Origin: Pseudomonas sp. AL03
GTDB lineage: Bacteria > Pseudomonadota > Gammaproteobacteria > Pseudomonadales > Pseudomonadaceae
Length of the DNA: 53,379 nucleotides
Assembly (NCBI RefSeq): GCF_029960815.1
Contig: NZ_JASBRE010000031.1
Span: 1 to 53,379 of the forward strand
Direction of reading: 5' to 3'
The notes beneath the pieces were generated by a model. The model saw only the letters and a program-made list of their open reading frames with translations. It did no database searches and was not told the origin of the DNA. Below, piece by piece: positions 43,744 to 51,287 of the stretch. How positions within the stretch are numbered: the stretch's first letter is position 1; each line of letters opens with the position of its first letter. Position numbers and translations under genes: made by a program.

Positions 43744-45273
43744 TTATTTGAGACGCAGACGCCGAGCCAGTTTGTGCAGGTTGCTGGGATCGATTTCCAG
43801 CAACCGCGCGGCGCTGGCCCAGTTTTCCCCAGACAGGCTCAAGGCCTGAAGAATTTTCTTGCGCTGGTAATCGTCAACCGCTTCGCCCAAGGGCTGGAAC
43901 GGCGTATCAGCCGTATCCTCCAGGGGACTTTCGACCTCAGCGCCCTGCCCGCCCATGGCACTGTCGAGATCCATAATCTCGGGTTCCAGCGTCATGATCA
44001 GGGTACGACTCGTGCCGCGACTGAGCTGCTTCAACGCGGCTCGACTGATCACATGTTCCAGCTCTCGCACGTTGCCGGGCCAGCTATAAGCCAGCAGCGA
44101 GCGCTCAGCCGACGGCGACAGACGCAAGCCGCGCAGGCCGAGCCGCGCCCGATTGAGCTCAAGGAAATGCCCGGCCAGCATCAACACATCGTTGCCCCGC
44201 TCGCGCAGGGGCGGAATCGGCACCGGATACACCGAGAGCCGGTGATACAGATCGGCCCGAAACAAGCCGTCGCGGATGCTGTCCGGCAGGTGCCGGTTGG
44301 TCGCTGCAATAATTCGCACATCGACATGCAACGGCTTGTCGGCGCCGAGGCGCTGGATCTCGCCGTTCTGCAGGGTGCGCAGCAGTTTCGCTTGCACGGC
44401 CAATGGCAATTCACCGACTTCATCGAGAAACAGCGTGCCACCGTTGGCGGCATCGAAACGTCCGGCACGGTCACTGGTGGCGCCGGAAAAGGCGCCTTTG
44501 ACATGGCCGAACAATTCACTCTCTGCCAGAGACTCCGGCAAGGCAGCGCAATTGACTTGAATCAGCGGCTTGTGGCTGCGACGTGAAAGACGATGCAAGC
44601 GCCGGGCGAACAGCTCTTTGCCGACGCCCGTCTCGCCCAACAGCAACACCGGCAAATCGGAGTCGCCCAATACGTCCAGCTCATTGAGTAACTGCCGCAA
44701 CACTTCACTCTGCCCCAGGATCTCACCTTCATCGACGGGCATCCGCAGGTCTTGCTGGTCGCTGCGGGACAAGCGCAGGCTGCGGTTTTCCTGCTCAAGC
44801 CGGGTCACCCGCACGGCGGCTTCGATCTGCAAGGTACAGCGCTTGAGCTCTTCCCGCGCACGGCTGTCGAAGGTCCCGGCATGCAGCGCATCGAGGGTGA
44901 TAGCGCCCCAGATCCGACCCTCCACATACAGGCTCACGCCCATGCAGTCATGCACCGGCAGCGGTTCGCCGACGTGGTTGTCGAGCAAGCCGTCATAGGG
45001 GTCCGGCAGGCGACTGTCGGGCTCGAACCAAGTGGGTTCGCGCGACGCCATGATCGCCGCCAGCCGCGGATGCTGGGCGATGACGAACCGGCGCCCCAAC
45101 GCTTCATGCACCAGCCCCACCGTCGCGACCGGCCTCAGGCTGTCGTCATCCAGACGCAGCAATCCCACGGCGCCACTGTTGAAGTACTCGCGCAGGGTCT
45201 GGACCAGTCGTTGCAACCGCACAGCATTGGGCAACTCGACAATCAGGTCGGCCGCCAGGCTTTCACGCAGCAT
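43744..45273 (-). CDS. norR: NO-responsive sigma-54 activator NorR
   Basis: A 509-residue bacterial enhancer-binding protein. The N-terminal GAF domain (about 20-165) would sense NO through a non-haem iron. The AAA+ domain (about 187-420) has Walker A GETGVGKE, a GAFSGA loop (the T of the common GAFTGA is replaced by S) and Walker B GGTLFLDEVG. The C-terminal Fis-type HTH ends the protein. It is divergent from ric, with three GGT-N7-ACC boxes and a sigma-54 promoter between. The first box abuts its own ATG, suggesting autorepression. Confidence 0.94.
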   Translation of the reverse strand: MLRESLAADLIVELPNAVRLQRLVQTLREYFNSGAVGLLRLDDDSLRPVATVGLVHEALGRRFVIAQHPRLAAIMASREPTWFEPDSRLPDPYDGLLDNHVGEPLPVHDCMGVSLYVEGRIWGAITLDALHAGTFDSRAREELKRCTLQIEAAVRVTRLEQENRSLRLSRSDQQDLRMPVDEGEILGQSEVLRQLLNELDVLGDSDLPVLLLGETGVGKELFARRLHRLSRRSHKPLIQVNCAALPESLAESELFGHVKGAFSGATSDRAGRFDAANGGTLFLDEVGELPLAVQAKLLRTLQNGEIQRLGADKPLHVDVRIIAATNRHLPDSIRDGLFRADLYHRLSVYPVPIPPLRERGNDVLMLAGHFLELNRARLGLRGLRLSPSAERSLLAYSWPGNVRELEHVISRAALKQLSRGTSRTLIMTLEPEIMDLDSAMGGQGAEVESPLEDTADTPFQPLGEAVDDYQRKKILQALSLSGENWASAARLLEIDPSNLHKLARRLRLK

Positions 45274-45330
45274 GGTAGTAATTACCCTCTATGGTTGGAT
45301 TCACCCTAAAGCGTCAGGGTGTCCATCACC
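45274..45330. promoter_or_regulatory. Three NorR-type boxes
   Basis: GGT-N7-ACC occurs exactly at 45274-45286, 45293-45305 and 45318-45330. Three such enhancer sites upstream of a sigma-54 promoter is the arrangement known for NorR targets. The leftmost box lies between the norR Shine-Dalgarno sequence and its start codon. Confidence 0.85.
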
Positions 45331-45370
45331 ACAACTAAAAATTAATCGATATTTTTCAATACGTTAAATA

Positions 45371-45386
45371 TGGCATGCCGGATGCA
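45371..45386 (+). promoter_or_regulatory. Sigma-54 promoter of ric
   Basis: TGGCATGCCGGATGCA fits the -24/-12 consensus TGGCAC-N5-TTGC with correct GG-to-GC spacing. Transcription should start near 45398, about 30 bp before the ric ATG. Confidence 0.8.
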
Positions 45387-45427
45387 ATAAGCCTGGGGAA
45401 CCGTTGAAATCCAAACAAGGAACCCTG

Positions 45428-46102
45428 ATGAGCCTGACCCTACTGGAACAAAGTCTTGGCCAACTGGCCTGCGACATTCCCGGCGCCACCCGGATTTTCC
45501 ACACCTTCAAACTGGACTTCTGTTGTGGCGGGCATAAAAGCCTGCGTGAAGCGGCCCTTGGCAAAGCGCTCGATCCGGTGCTGATTGCCGATGCGCTGCA
45601 CAGGCTGCAAGACACTGGCGAAACGCAACACGACTGGCGCAACGAACCGTCGGAGCTGTTGATCGCCCACCTTCTGGCGCGCTACCACGCCCGCCACCGC
45701 GAGCAGCTACCGGAACTGATCCGCCTGGCCCGTCGTGTCGAGCAGGTCCATGGTGCGCGCAGCAGCTGCCCCAACGGACTGGCCGACCTCCTGACGGACA
45801 TTCAGCAAGAACTCGAAGGCCACATGCTCAAGGAAGAACAAGTGCTCTTCCCGATGCTGCAACAGGGCATCGGCGCTCAGGCCGCACCGCCGATCCAGGT
45901 GCTGCGTTTTGAACATGATCAACATGGCGAAGCGCTGGAGAGGCTGCTCGCGCTGACCCACAACATCACCCCGCCTGCCGATGCCTGTAACACCTGGCGT
46001 GCCCTTTATCGTGGGCTGCTGGAGTTTCGAGATGACCTGATGCAACACATCCATCTGGAAAACAACGTGTTGTTCATTAACGCCCTGAACCCTCGCCATT
46101 GA
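45428..46102 (+). CDS. dnrN: Iron-sulfur cluster repair protein Ric (DnrN/YtfE/ScdA)
   Basis: A 224-residue di-iron protein that repairs nitrosylated iron-sulfur clusters. The ScdA N-terminal domain (about 1-60) has the FCCGGHKSL motif. The hemerythrin-like domain (about 75-220) supplies His ligands in LLARYHARHREQ, EGHMLKEEQVLFPML, FEHDQHGE and HIHLENNVLF. AAGGA precedes the ATG. It is under a NorR/sigma-54 promoter and closes with a terminator. Confidence 0.94.
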   Translation: MSLTLLEQSLGQLACDIPGATRIFHTFKLDFCCGGHKSLREAALGKALDPVLIADALHRLQDTGETQHDWRNEPSELLIAHLLARYHARHREQLPELIRLARRVEQVHGARSSCPNGLADLLTDIQQELEGHMLKEEQVLFPMLQQGIGAQAAPPIQVLRFEHDQHGEALERLLALTHNITPPADACNTWRALYRGLLEFRDDLMQHIHLENNVLFINALNPRH

Positions 46103-46121
46103 TCGATTGCCGGTCACACCC

Positions 46122-46156
46122 AACCCGCGCCAGCCAACCGGTTGACGCGGGTTTTG
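46122..46156 (+). terminator. Intrinsic terminator of ric
   Basis: AACCCGCG (46122-46129) pairs with CGCGGGTT (46146-46153), with an inner CAACCGGTTG palindrome, followed by TTTG. Confidence 0.75.
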
Positions 46157-46177
46157 TCTGTCAGGGACGGCGTGCGA

Positions 46178-46618
46178 TCAAACGTGCCAATAAAACATGG
46201 CCTTGGCCAGGATCACGATCAACACCATGTGCCCGAGGATGCTGCGGCGAATCCAGCGGGCGCGGGTCGAGGTCAATCGTGCGCTTTTCAGCCAATACGC
46301 CAGCAGGAAGTAATGGCCGATGATGCTCAGGGCCAAGACGATCTTCAGGCTCAGCAACGTGCCGAAGCTGCTGGCCAGCGGCTGACTCAATACGCCACGG
46401 TGCTGCCACGCCAGGCTGATGCCGGCGCCATACAACAGCAACACCACGCCATGCAGCACCTTGCGCGAACGCACTGCGATTGCCTGATCCGCCGTCGTTT
46501 GCGCGGTAGCCGCCAACGGCTGGCGGGCGTGGTGCCAGATCACCACCTCGAAAAACAGCGTGCCGATGAAGGCAATCGCCGCCAGCAAGTGGGTGACCAG
46601 TAAAAAGGGATACATCAC
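46178..46618 (-). CDS. CopD-like integral membrane protein
   Basis: A 146-residue membrane protein with four helices. It starts YPFLLVTHLLAAIAFIGTLF and carries scattered histidines at helix ends (THLL, IWHH, LHGV, GHYF, GHMV) as in CopD-type proteins that may bind haem or copper. It lies 25 bp downstream of nnrS on the same strand, suggesting a shared transcript and a role in NO or metal handling. The family name is tentative. Confidence 0.8.
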   Translation of the reverse strand: MMYPFLLVTHLLAAIAFIGTLFFEVVIWHHARQPLAATAQTTADQAIAVRSRKVLHGVVLLLYGAGISLAWQHRGVLSQPLASSFGTLLSLKIVLALSIIGHYFLLAYWLKSARLTSTRARWIRRSILGHMVLIVILAKAMFYWHV

Positions 46619-46643
46619 CGGCAGCCTCCATCAGTTCGCGTGC

Positions 46644-47834
46644 TTATCCCGGATGACCGTCCACCCGGGCCTGCAGCAGCATCGGCCCGTAGCGCCAGGC
46701 GTACAGCGCAAACGCCAGCGCCCAGCACAGACCGGCCAGCCACAACGCAGGCAAGGGAAAGAACAAGATCAACACGACCCGGCTCAGGCACGCCAGGTTG
46801 AGCAGAATGAACGCCAGGGTCATGCCCGACGGCGGCTCCAGCGCTCGGCCGGTATGCCCCAGGCTAACCCGCGCGATCATCGCCAACACCAGTCCGCCCA
46901 TGGCACCGATCGTCAGGCAATGCACCGCCAGACTCGGGTTCATCGGCACGCCGAAATGCCACAGCGCCATCCCGAGACAGGCCACCGCCAACCAGCCATA
47001 AGCCAGGTACAACGACCACAGCAACGGCACGCGCCAGAGTGCGCGATCATGCCAGCGCACCAGACGCACCAGATGCGCTGCGGCCAACACGGCGAACAAC
47101 AGGCCCACCCAGAGAGTGGGCTCAAGCGCAGGTCCGGCGGCATATAACAAGGCCACGAGGGGTGAACCAACCAGCAGCAGCCAATCCAGCCAGGGCCAAG
47201 GAGCAACGCCCTCGACCTTGCCGAGGCCGCGCTGGATGAAGAACGGAATGACCCGCCCACCGATCAACCCCATCATCGCCGCCACCAGCCAGAGACCGGT
47301 GAGCACGCCTTGACGCTGCCAGCCTTCATGACCTTCGACCAGGCCGTACAGGGACAATCCGTCGGCCGCCGCTAACAACAGCAACACCACTGCAATCGGG
47401 TAGTTACGTGTCTGCCGCACCTTCCACAAGGTGAACCCCATGAGCGCGGCCACCGCCAGCGGAAACGCCAATTCCAGCACCGCAAGCACCGGCCACGGTG
47501 CATTGACCAACCAGGCTACACGCGCCAACAACCACAGCAACGCCAGCGCGGCCAGCGGTTGCCCGCTGAGGCCGGGGCGACCGGTCCAGGTCTGCACGGC
47601 CGTCAGCAGAAAGCCCGCGATGATCGCCAAACCGAATCCGAACAGCAATTCGTGTCGATGCCAGCCCAGCCAGCCACCGGCCGGCTGCCAACCGGAAAGC
47701 GCACCACTGAAGGCGGCCAGCCAGAGCGGAATGGCCAGCACCGCCAGAACGCAGCCCGCGAGAAAAAATGGCCGAAAGGCCAGACGTAACAGCGGCGCGA
47801 TTGCCATCGCTTTACGGCGGTCAAGCACTTGCAT
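46644..47834 (-). CDS. nnrS: NnrS family haem-copper membrane protein
   Basis: A 396-residue protein with about 12 transmembrane helices, involved in resistance to nitric oxide stress. NnrS features include FRPFFLAGCVLAVLAIPLWL, WHRHELLFGFGLAIIAGFLL, LIGGRVIPFFIQRGL and HCLTIGAMGG with conserved histidines. It precedes the CopD-like gene. ANR/DNR-like boxes lie about 80-110 bp upstream. The start at 47834 may be a few codons too early (an alternative ATG lies ten residues in). Confidence 0.93.
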   Translation of the reverse strand: MQVLDRRKAMAIAPLLRLAFRPFFLAGCVLAVLAIPLWLAAFSGALSGWQPAGGWLGWHRHELLFGFGLAIIAGFLLTAVQTWTGRPGLSGQPLAALALLWLLARVAWLVNAPWPVLAVLELAFPLAVAALMGFTLWKVRQTRNYPIAVVLLLLAAADGLSLYGLVEGHEGWQRQGVLTGLWLVAAMMGLIGGRVIPFFIQRGLGKVEGVAPWPWLDWLLLVGSPLVALLYAAGPALEPTLWVGLLFAVLAAAHLVRLVRWHDRALWRVPLLWSLYLAYGWLAVACLGMALWHFGVPMNPSLAVHCLTIGAMGGLVLAMIARVSLGHTGRALEPPSGMTLAFILLNLACLSRVVLILFFPLPALWLAGLCWALAFALYAWRYGPMLLQARVDGHPG

Positions 47835-47911
47835 AAAGCCACTCCTTTACCTTGCTGCTGACCTGGCGCTCACCCGCAAGCGCCGAGGTCAATACGTGGG
47901 TCAATCATCGG

Positions 47912-47945
47912 GTATCAGCGATCAATTGCCTTTGTCGCAGATCAA
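47912..47945. promoter_or_regulatory. Two imperfect ANR/DNR-like boxes
   Basis: GTATCAGCGATCAA (47912-47925) and TTGTCGCAGATCAA (47932-47945) each keep one perfect ATCAA half. They lie between divergent nnrS and the dnr region and could serve either direction. Confidence 0.4.
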
Positions 47946-48018
47946 GTGTGCAAGGGGCGTGCCCCGCTGACGCTCTGCGCCGGGGCAGGCTCTCATCCCC
48001 CGTAGCGGTCATCCACTC

Positions 48019-48055
48019 AGGGTTCAAATGACCATTTAGTGGTCATTTGAACCCT
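48019..48055. repeat. 16-bp perfect inverted repeat
   Basis: Arms 48019-48034 and 48040-48055 (AGGGTTCAAATGACCA and its exact complement) flank the five-base loop TTTAG. No T-run follows. It lies about 130 bp before the small membrane-peptide gene and is not a REP unit. Confidence 0.85.
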
Positions 48056-48186
48056 AACGCTCATGGTCTTTTTTACCCTTCTGTTTAACAACCCCACTAA
48101 ACAAGGACTTCCAGGCATGGCCCGCGTTTTGCTCAAGCTACGGGAATCAAAGAAACCTTGCTCCCTCTCGATCCTTAGGAGTCATC

Positions 48187-48276
48187 ATGAAAAAAGTCAT
48201 CCAGCCACTGGCCTGGTTTGTGGTGCTGACCTCGGTCCTGGCGTTGGCCAGCGGCGTCTCTCTAGGCCTCGTTTGA
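48187..48276 (+). CDS. 29-residue single-span membrane peptide
   Basis: ATG with AGGAG eight bases upstream encodes MKKVIQPLAWFVVLTSVLAL and nine more hydrophobic residues, ending in TGA. It is positively charged at the N-terminus, then one membrane helix. It lies 41 bp before dnr on the same strand and is probably co-transcribed. The strong ribosome site supports real translation. The function is unknown; it may be a small subunit or assembly peptide of a respiratory complex. Confidence 0.65.
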   Translation: MKKVIQPLAWFVVLTSVLALASGVSLGLV

Positions 48277-48317
48277 CTTGATAGCCGCCCCCTTCTCAAC
48301 CTTTAGGATGAATTCTT

Positions 48318-49001
48318 ATGGTGCTTCATCGCGTCCATCACCAGATTCTGCGCAGTCATCATTTGTTCGAGCCGTTGAACGAAGAACAGCTGGATGAATT
48401 AATGAGTACCAGCCACTTGCTGAGTATCGACAAAGGCGAGCCGTTGTTCCGCCAGGGTGAGCCGGCTGACTCGTTTTATTTCATAATTGCCGGGGCGGTG
48501 AAAATCTACCGACTGACACCGGATGGGCAGGAAAAAGTGTTTGAGGTCATCAGCGATCGGCAAACCTTCGCCGAGGCGATGATGCTGATGGACACCCCGA
48601 ACTATGTGGCCTCGGCCGAGGCGATCTGCCCCACTCAGCTCTACCGGTTATCCAACAACACCTACATGCGCCTCCTGCAGAGCAATAGCCGACTGACCTT
48701 TGCACTGCTCGGCAAGCTCTGTGTTCGCTTGCATCAGCGGGTCAACGAAATCGAAACCCTGTCACTGAAAAACGCTACCCACCGGGTCGTGCGCTATCTG
48801 TTGACTCAATTAGTGCGCCAGCAAACCGTTGACAGCCAATTCGAACTGCCGATGGCCAAGCAACTGATTGCCGGGCATCTGTCGATCCAGCCGGAAACCT
48901 TTTCGCGGATCATCCGTCGCCTGATCGATGAAAACATCATCACGCAGGACGGTCGCCAGATCGCCATTCTTGATCGTCTGCGCCTGGAACAGTTCGAGTG
49001 A
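48318..49001 (+). CDS. dnr: Crp/Fnr-family NO-sensing regulator Dnr
   Basis: A 227-residue Crp/Fnr regulator. The cyclic-nucleotide-like domain (about 15-130) begins LFEPLNEEQLDELM, with a long dimer helix (about 135-160) and a C-terminal HTH with LSIQPETFSRIIRRLIDE. It lacks the N-terminal Fe-S cysteines of ANR/FNR, as expected for Dnr, which senses NO through haem and activates nir, nor and nos genes. It is within 5 kb of norCBD, a probable target. It overlaps the dnrP region at its end. Confidence 0.93.
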   Translation: MVLHRVHHQILRSHHLFEPLNEEQLDELMSTSHLLSIDKGEPLFRQGEPADSFYFIIAGAVKIYRLTPDGQEKVFEVISDRQTFAEAMMLMDTPNYVASAEAICPTQLYRLSNNTYMRLLQSNSRLTFALLGKLCVRLHQRVNEIETLSLKNATHRVVRYLLTQLVRQQTVDSQFELPMAKQLIAGHLSIQPETFSRIIRRLIDENIITQDGRQIAILDRLRLEQFE

Positions 49002-49006
49002 GCGCC

Positions 49007-49198
49007 ATGCCCGTCTGTTTGTATTGCCAACACGCCAACCCACCACAGGAATCCGAATGCAGCCAATGTGGCATGCCCCTGCCGGTATTGGCCGCACATG
49101 CGGCGCAGCGTCGACTGCGCCGATTCATGGGGTTCTGCATCGGTTTGACGATCTTCTGCGTGACGATGTTTTTCTGGCTGCCACGCAGCATCTCCTGA
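49007..49198 (+). CDS. dnrP: Small zinc-ribbon membrane protein (DnrP)
   Basis: About 63 residues. An N-terminal zinc ribbon (CLYCQHANPPQESECSQCG) is followed by a basic linker and one C-terminal transmembrane helix (FMGFCIGLTIFCVTMFFWL). It lies directly after dnr, and an alternative GTG start at 48998 overlaps the dnr stop. Proteins of this shape next to dnr are named DnrP in pseudomonads. The function is unknown. Confidence 0.75.
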   Translation: MPVCLYCQHANPPQESECSQCGMPLPVLAAHAAQRRLRRFMGFCIGLTIFCVTMFFWLPRSIS

Positions 49199-49210
49199 AG
49201 ACTGCACAAA

Positions 49211-49354
49211 TCCCCTGTAGCAGCTGGCGCAGCCTGCGTTCGGCTGCGTAGCAGTCGTAAATCCTGAGCCCACGGTATTCCTGAAACACCGCGGTGAATG
49301 GTTTTTACGACTGCTTCGCAGCCGAACGCAGCCTTCGGCAGCTGCTACAGGGGA
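49211..49354. repeat. REP doublet (REPIN-like)
   Basis: Outer arms 49211-49226 and 49339-49354 are perfect 16-bp complements; inner GCAGTCGTAAA and TTTACGACTGC also pair. It is nearly the same element as 12340-12498 and separates convergent dnrP and norD. Confidence 0.85.
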
Positions 49355-49362
49355 AGTCTGCC

Positions 49363-51210
49363 TCAAGGTTGCGTCAACTGGCGATACAACTGTGGCAAGC
49401 GCAGGGGTAATTGCTCGGGCTGGCGGATCAAGGTGTAGCCATTGGCGCCGAACATGTACGGCAGGTAATCCCCGGCTTCGCGATCAATCGTGATACAGAA
49501 CGGCGTCAACCCCTGACGCCGCGCCTCCAGCACCGCCTCGCGGGTGTCTTCAACACCGTAGCGTCCCTCATACAGATCCAGATCATTCGGTTTGCCATCC
49601 GTCAGCAGCAGCAACAGTTTGCTGCGTCGTTTGCTCTTGCCCAACAGTTGGGTGGCCTGGCGAATGGCGGCGCCCATGCGCGTGTAATAACCCGGTTTGA
49701 GCCCTTGAACGCGACCTCGGGTGTTGTCGTCATATCGCTGGGTGAAGGACTTGAGTTCCTGCATGCGCACTTGCTGACGACGCAGCGAGGAAAACCCGTA
49801 CAGGGCGAAATCATCGCCCAGCACCGACAGGGTTTCGCCGAACAGCAGCAAGCTGTCGCGAATCACATCAATCACCCGGTGCTCATCGTTCAAGTGGGCG
49901 TCGGTGGACATCGATACGTCGGCCAGCAACAGGCACGCCAGGTCGCGGCGTGTCTGTCGTTGTTCCATGAACAAACCTCGTTCCGCACACTGGCCATGCT
50001 CGCGTTCAACGTGAAAGTCCAGCCAGGCCTGCATGTCCAGTTCAGACCCTTGAGGTTGCTGGCGTAACCATTGACGGTCATTGCGCAAATGCTCGAACTG
50101 GCGGCGCAGACGGAGCGCCGAAGCCTTCAGTCGTGGCGGCAATGGTTGTGCCTCACTGTCGCGGGGCACCATCATTTGCAGATTGACGAAGCCGTCCTGC
50201 ATCTGCTGTTTGCGATAGTCCCACTCCGGCAACTTGATGCCCTCGCCCAGGGGAATATCGTCGACATCGGCGGGCGGCAAATCCAGGTGCAGCTTGAGAC
50301 CGCCGCCCTTGCGCAGACGGGTGCGCGACAGCGTCAATTCGTCCAGGTCGTCGGCGACCCTGGCGGCGTCCGGGTCTTCGCTGTCGTCCGACCAGCGATC
50401 CAGATCGACGTGTTCGCTCCAACTGAAGAGGTTTTCCAGACGCACTACCAGCAGCCCTCCTTTGCTGGTGCTTTCATCGATCCGCGTGGCGCGCTTGCGT
50501 CCGCTTTTCTGTTCGCCGGGAGGGGTGGCCAGATGATCTTCCGCGTCTTGCGATTCTTCGAGATCCCCCGCTTGGGGGCTTGCGAGGTGCAGCGGCGGAT
50601 ACAACCACAGCGGCAGCGGCCAGGCCGCCCGTTCGCTGCGGGGAAAATGTTCGACACTGCCGGGGTCGCACAGTGCCTGGCGCAAGGCCCGCTCCAGCGC
50701 CGCTTCGCCGCCCTTCAACGAGGCGGGATCCGGGCGCAATTGCAGATGAGCATCGACCAGCCGTTCGTAGCGCGAACGCAACGCCGGGTAACGTTGTAAA
50801 AGGATTTGTGTCCAGCGTTGATTATCTCGCCCCCAGTGGCGCATCTGCCCGGCCTGGGCCGCCAGCAGCGCCAGCCAGCGATACAGCTCTTGATTCAACG
50901 CGGCATCCGGGTACACCGCGAGGCTCGACGGCAGGCGAAGGTTCGTCTCGTCGCACCACGCCAATGGCACTTGTTTGCAGGTGCCGGCGATCTGCTGCAG
51001 CACGTTGCGCCGCAGCAACAGATCGCGGTCGCTGGCGGCTTCGACACCGATGCCACTGGCGCCGCCCATGGCGCGAAACAGCAGCGCCAGCGGTCGCTGC
51101 TGGTTGATCAGTTCGACGCGGGCCTCGGGAAAGTCCGGGCTGGCGCGGCGGGTGATGAAGCGATGCCAGACACTGCCGACCCACTCTTCCAGTTCGACGG
51201 TAAAGGCCAT
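49363..51210 (-). CDS. norD: Nitric oxide reductase activation protein NorD
   Basis: A 615-residue cytoplasmic protein with a C-terminal von Willebrand A domain (about 430-610). The MIDAS motif is seen as LLLADVSMSTD (DxSxS), with a later LLLLTDGKPND. The N-terminal half starts MAFTVELEEWVGSVWHRFIT. NorD works with the AAA+ NorQ to activate NorCB; no norQ is visible between norB and norD. GAGGGG precedes the ATG. It is the third gene of norCBD, 77 bp after norB. Confidence 0.94.
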   Translation of the reverse strand: MAFTVELEEWVGSVWHRFITRRASPDFPEARVELINQQRPLALLFRAMGGASGIGVEAASDRDLLLRRNVLQQIAGTCKQVPLAWCDETNLRLPSSLAVYPDAALNQELYRWLALLAAQAGQMRHWGRDNQRWTQILLQRYPALRSRYERLVDAHLQLRPDPASLKGGEAALERALRQALCDPGSVEHFPRSERAAWPLPLWLYPPLHLASPQAGDLEESQDAEDHLATPPGEQKSGRKRATRIDESTSKGGLLVVRLENLFSWSEHVDLDRWSDDSEDPDAARVADDLDELTLSRTRLRKGGGLKLHLDLPPADVDDIPLGEGIKLPEWDYRKQQMQDGFVNLQMMVPRDSEAQPLPPRLKASALRLRRQFEHLRNDRQWLRQQPQGSELDMQAWLDFHVEREHGQCAERGLFMEQRQTRRDLACLLLADVSMSTDAHLNDEHRVIDVIRDSLLLFGETLSVLGDDFALYGFSSLRRQQVRMQELKSFTQRYDDNTRGRVQGLKPGYYTRMGAAIRQATQLLGKSKRRSKLLLLLTDGKPNDLDLYEGRYGVEDTREAVLEARRQGLTPFCITIDREAGDYLPYMFGANGYTLIRQPEQLPLRLPQLYRQLTQP

Positions 51211-51239
51211 GGTTTTTCCCCTCTGAAAACCAATGTGAA

Positions 51240-51265
51240 ACGGCCCGCTGTACCAGCCGGGCCGT
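51240..51265 (-). terminator. Hairpin between norB and norD
   Basis: An 8-bp GC stem (51240-51247 with 51258-51265) and 10-base loop, followed on the minus strand by TTTCAC. It may be a partial terminator or message stabiliser that lowers norD relative to norCB. Confidence 0.5.
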
Positions 51266-51287
51266 CCTCCTCCGGGATGTTATTGAC

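Noticed and set aside
44481..44520. GAFSGA instead of GAFTGA in NorR as a defect
   Set aside because: Serine at this place occurs in functional sigma-54 activators, so it is noted but not treated as inactivation.
48063..48281. 72-codon frame upstream of dnr
   Set aside because: It overlaps the better supported 29-residue peptide in another frame and has no sensible composition.
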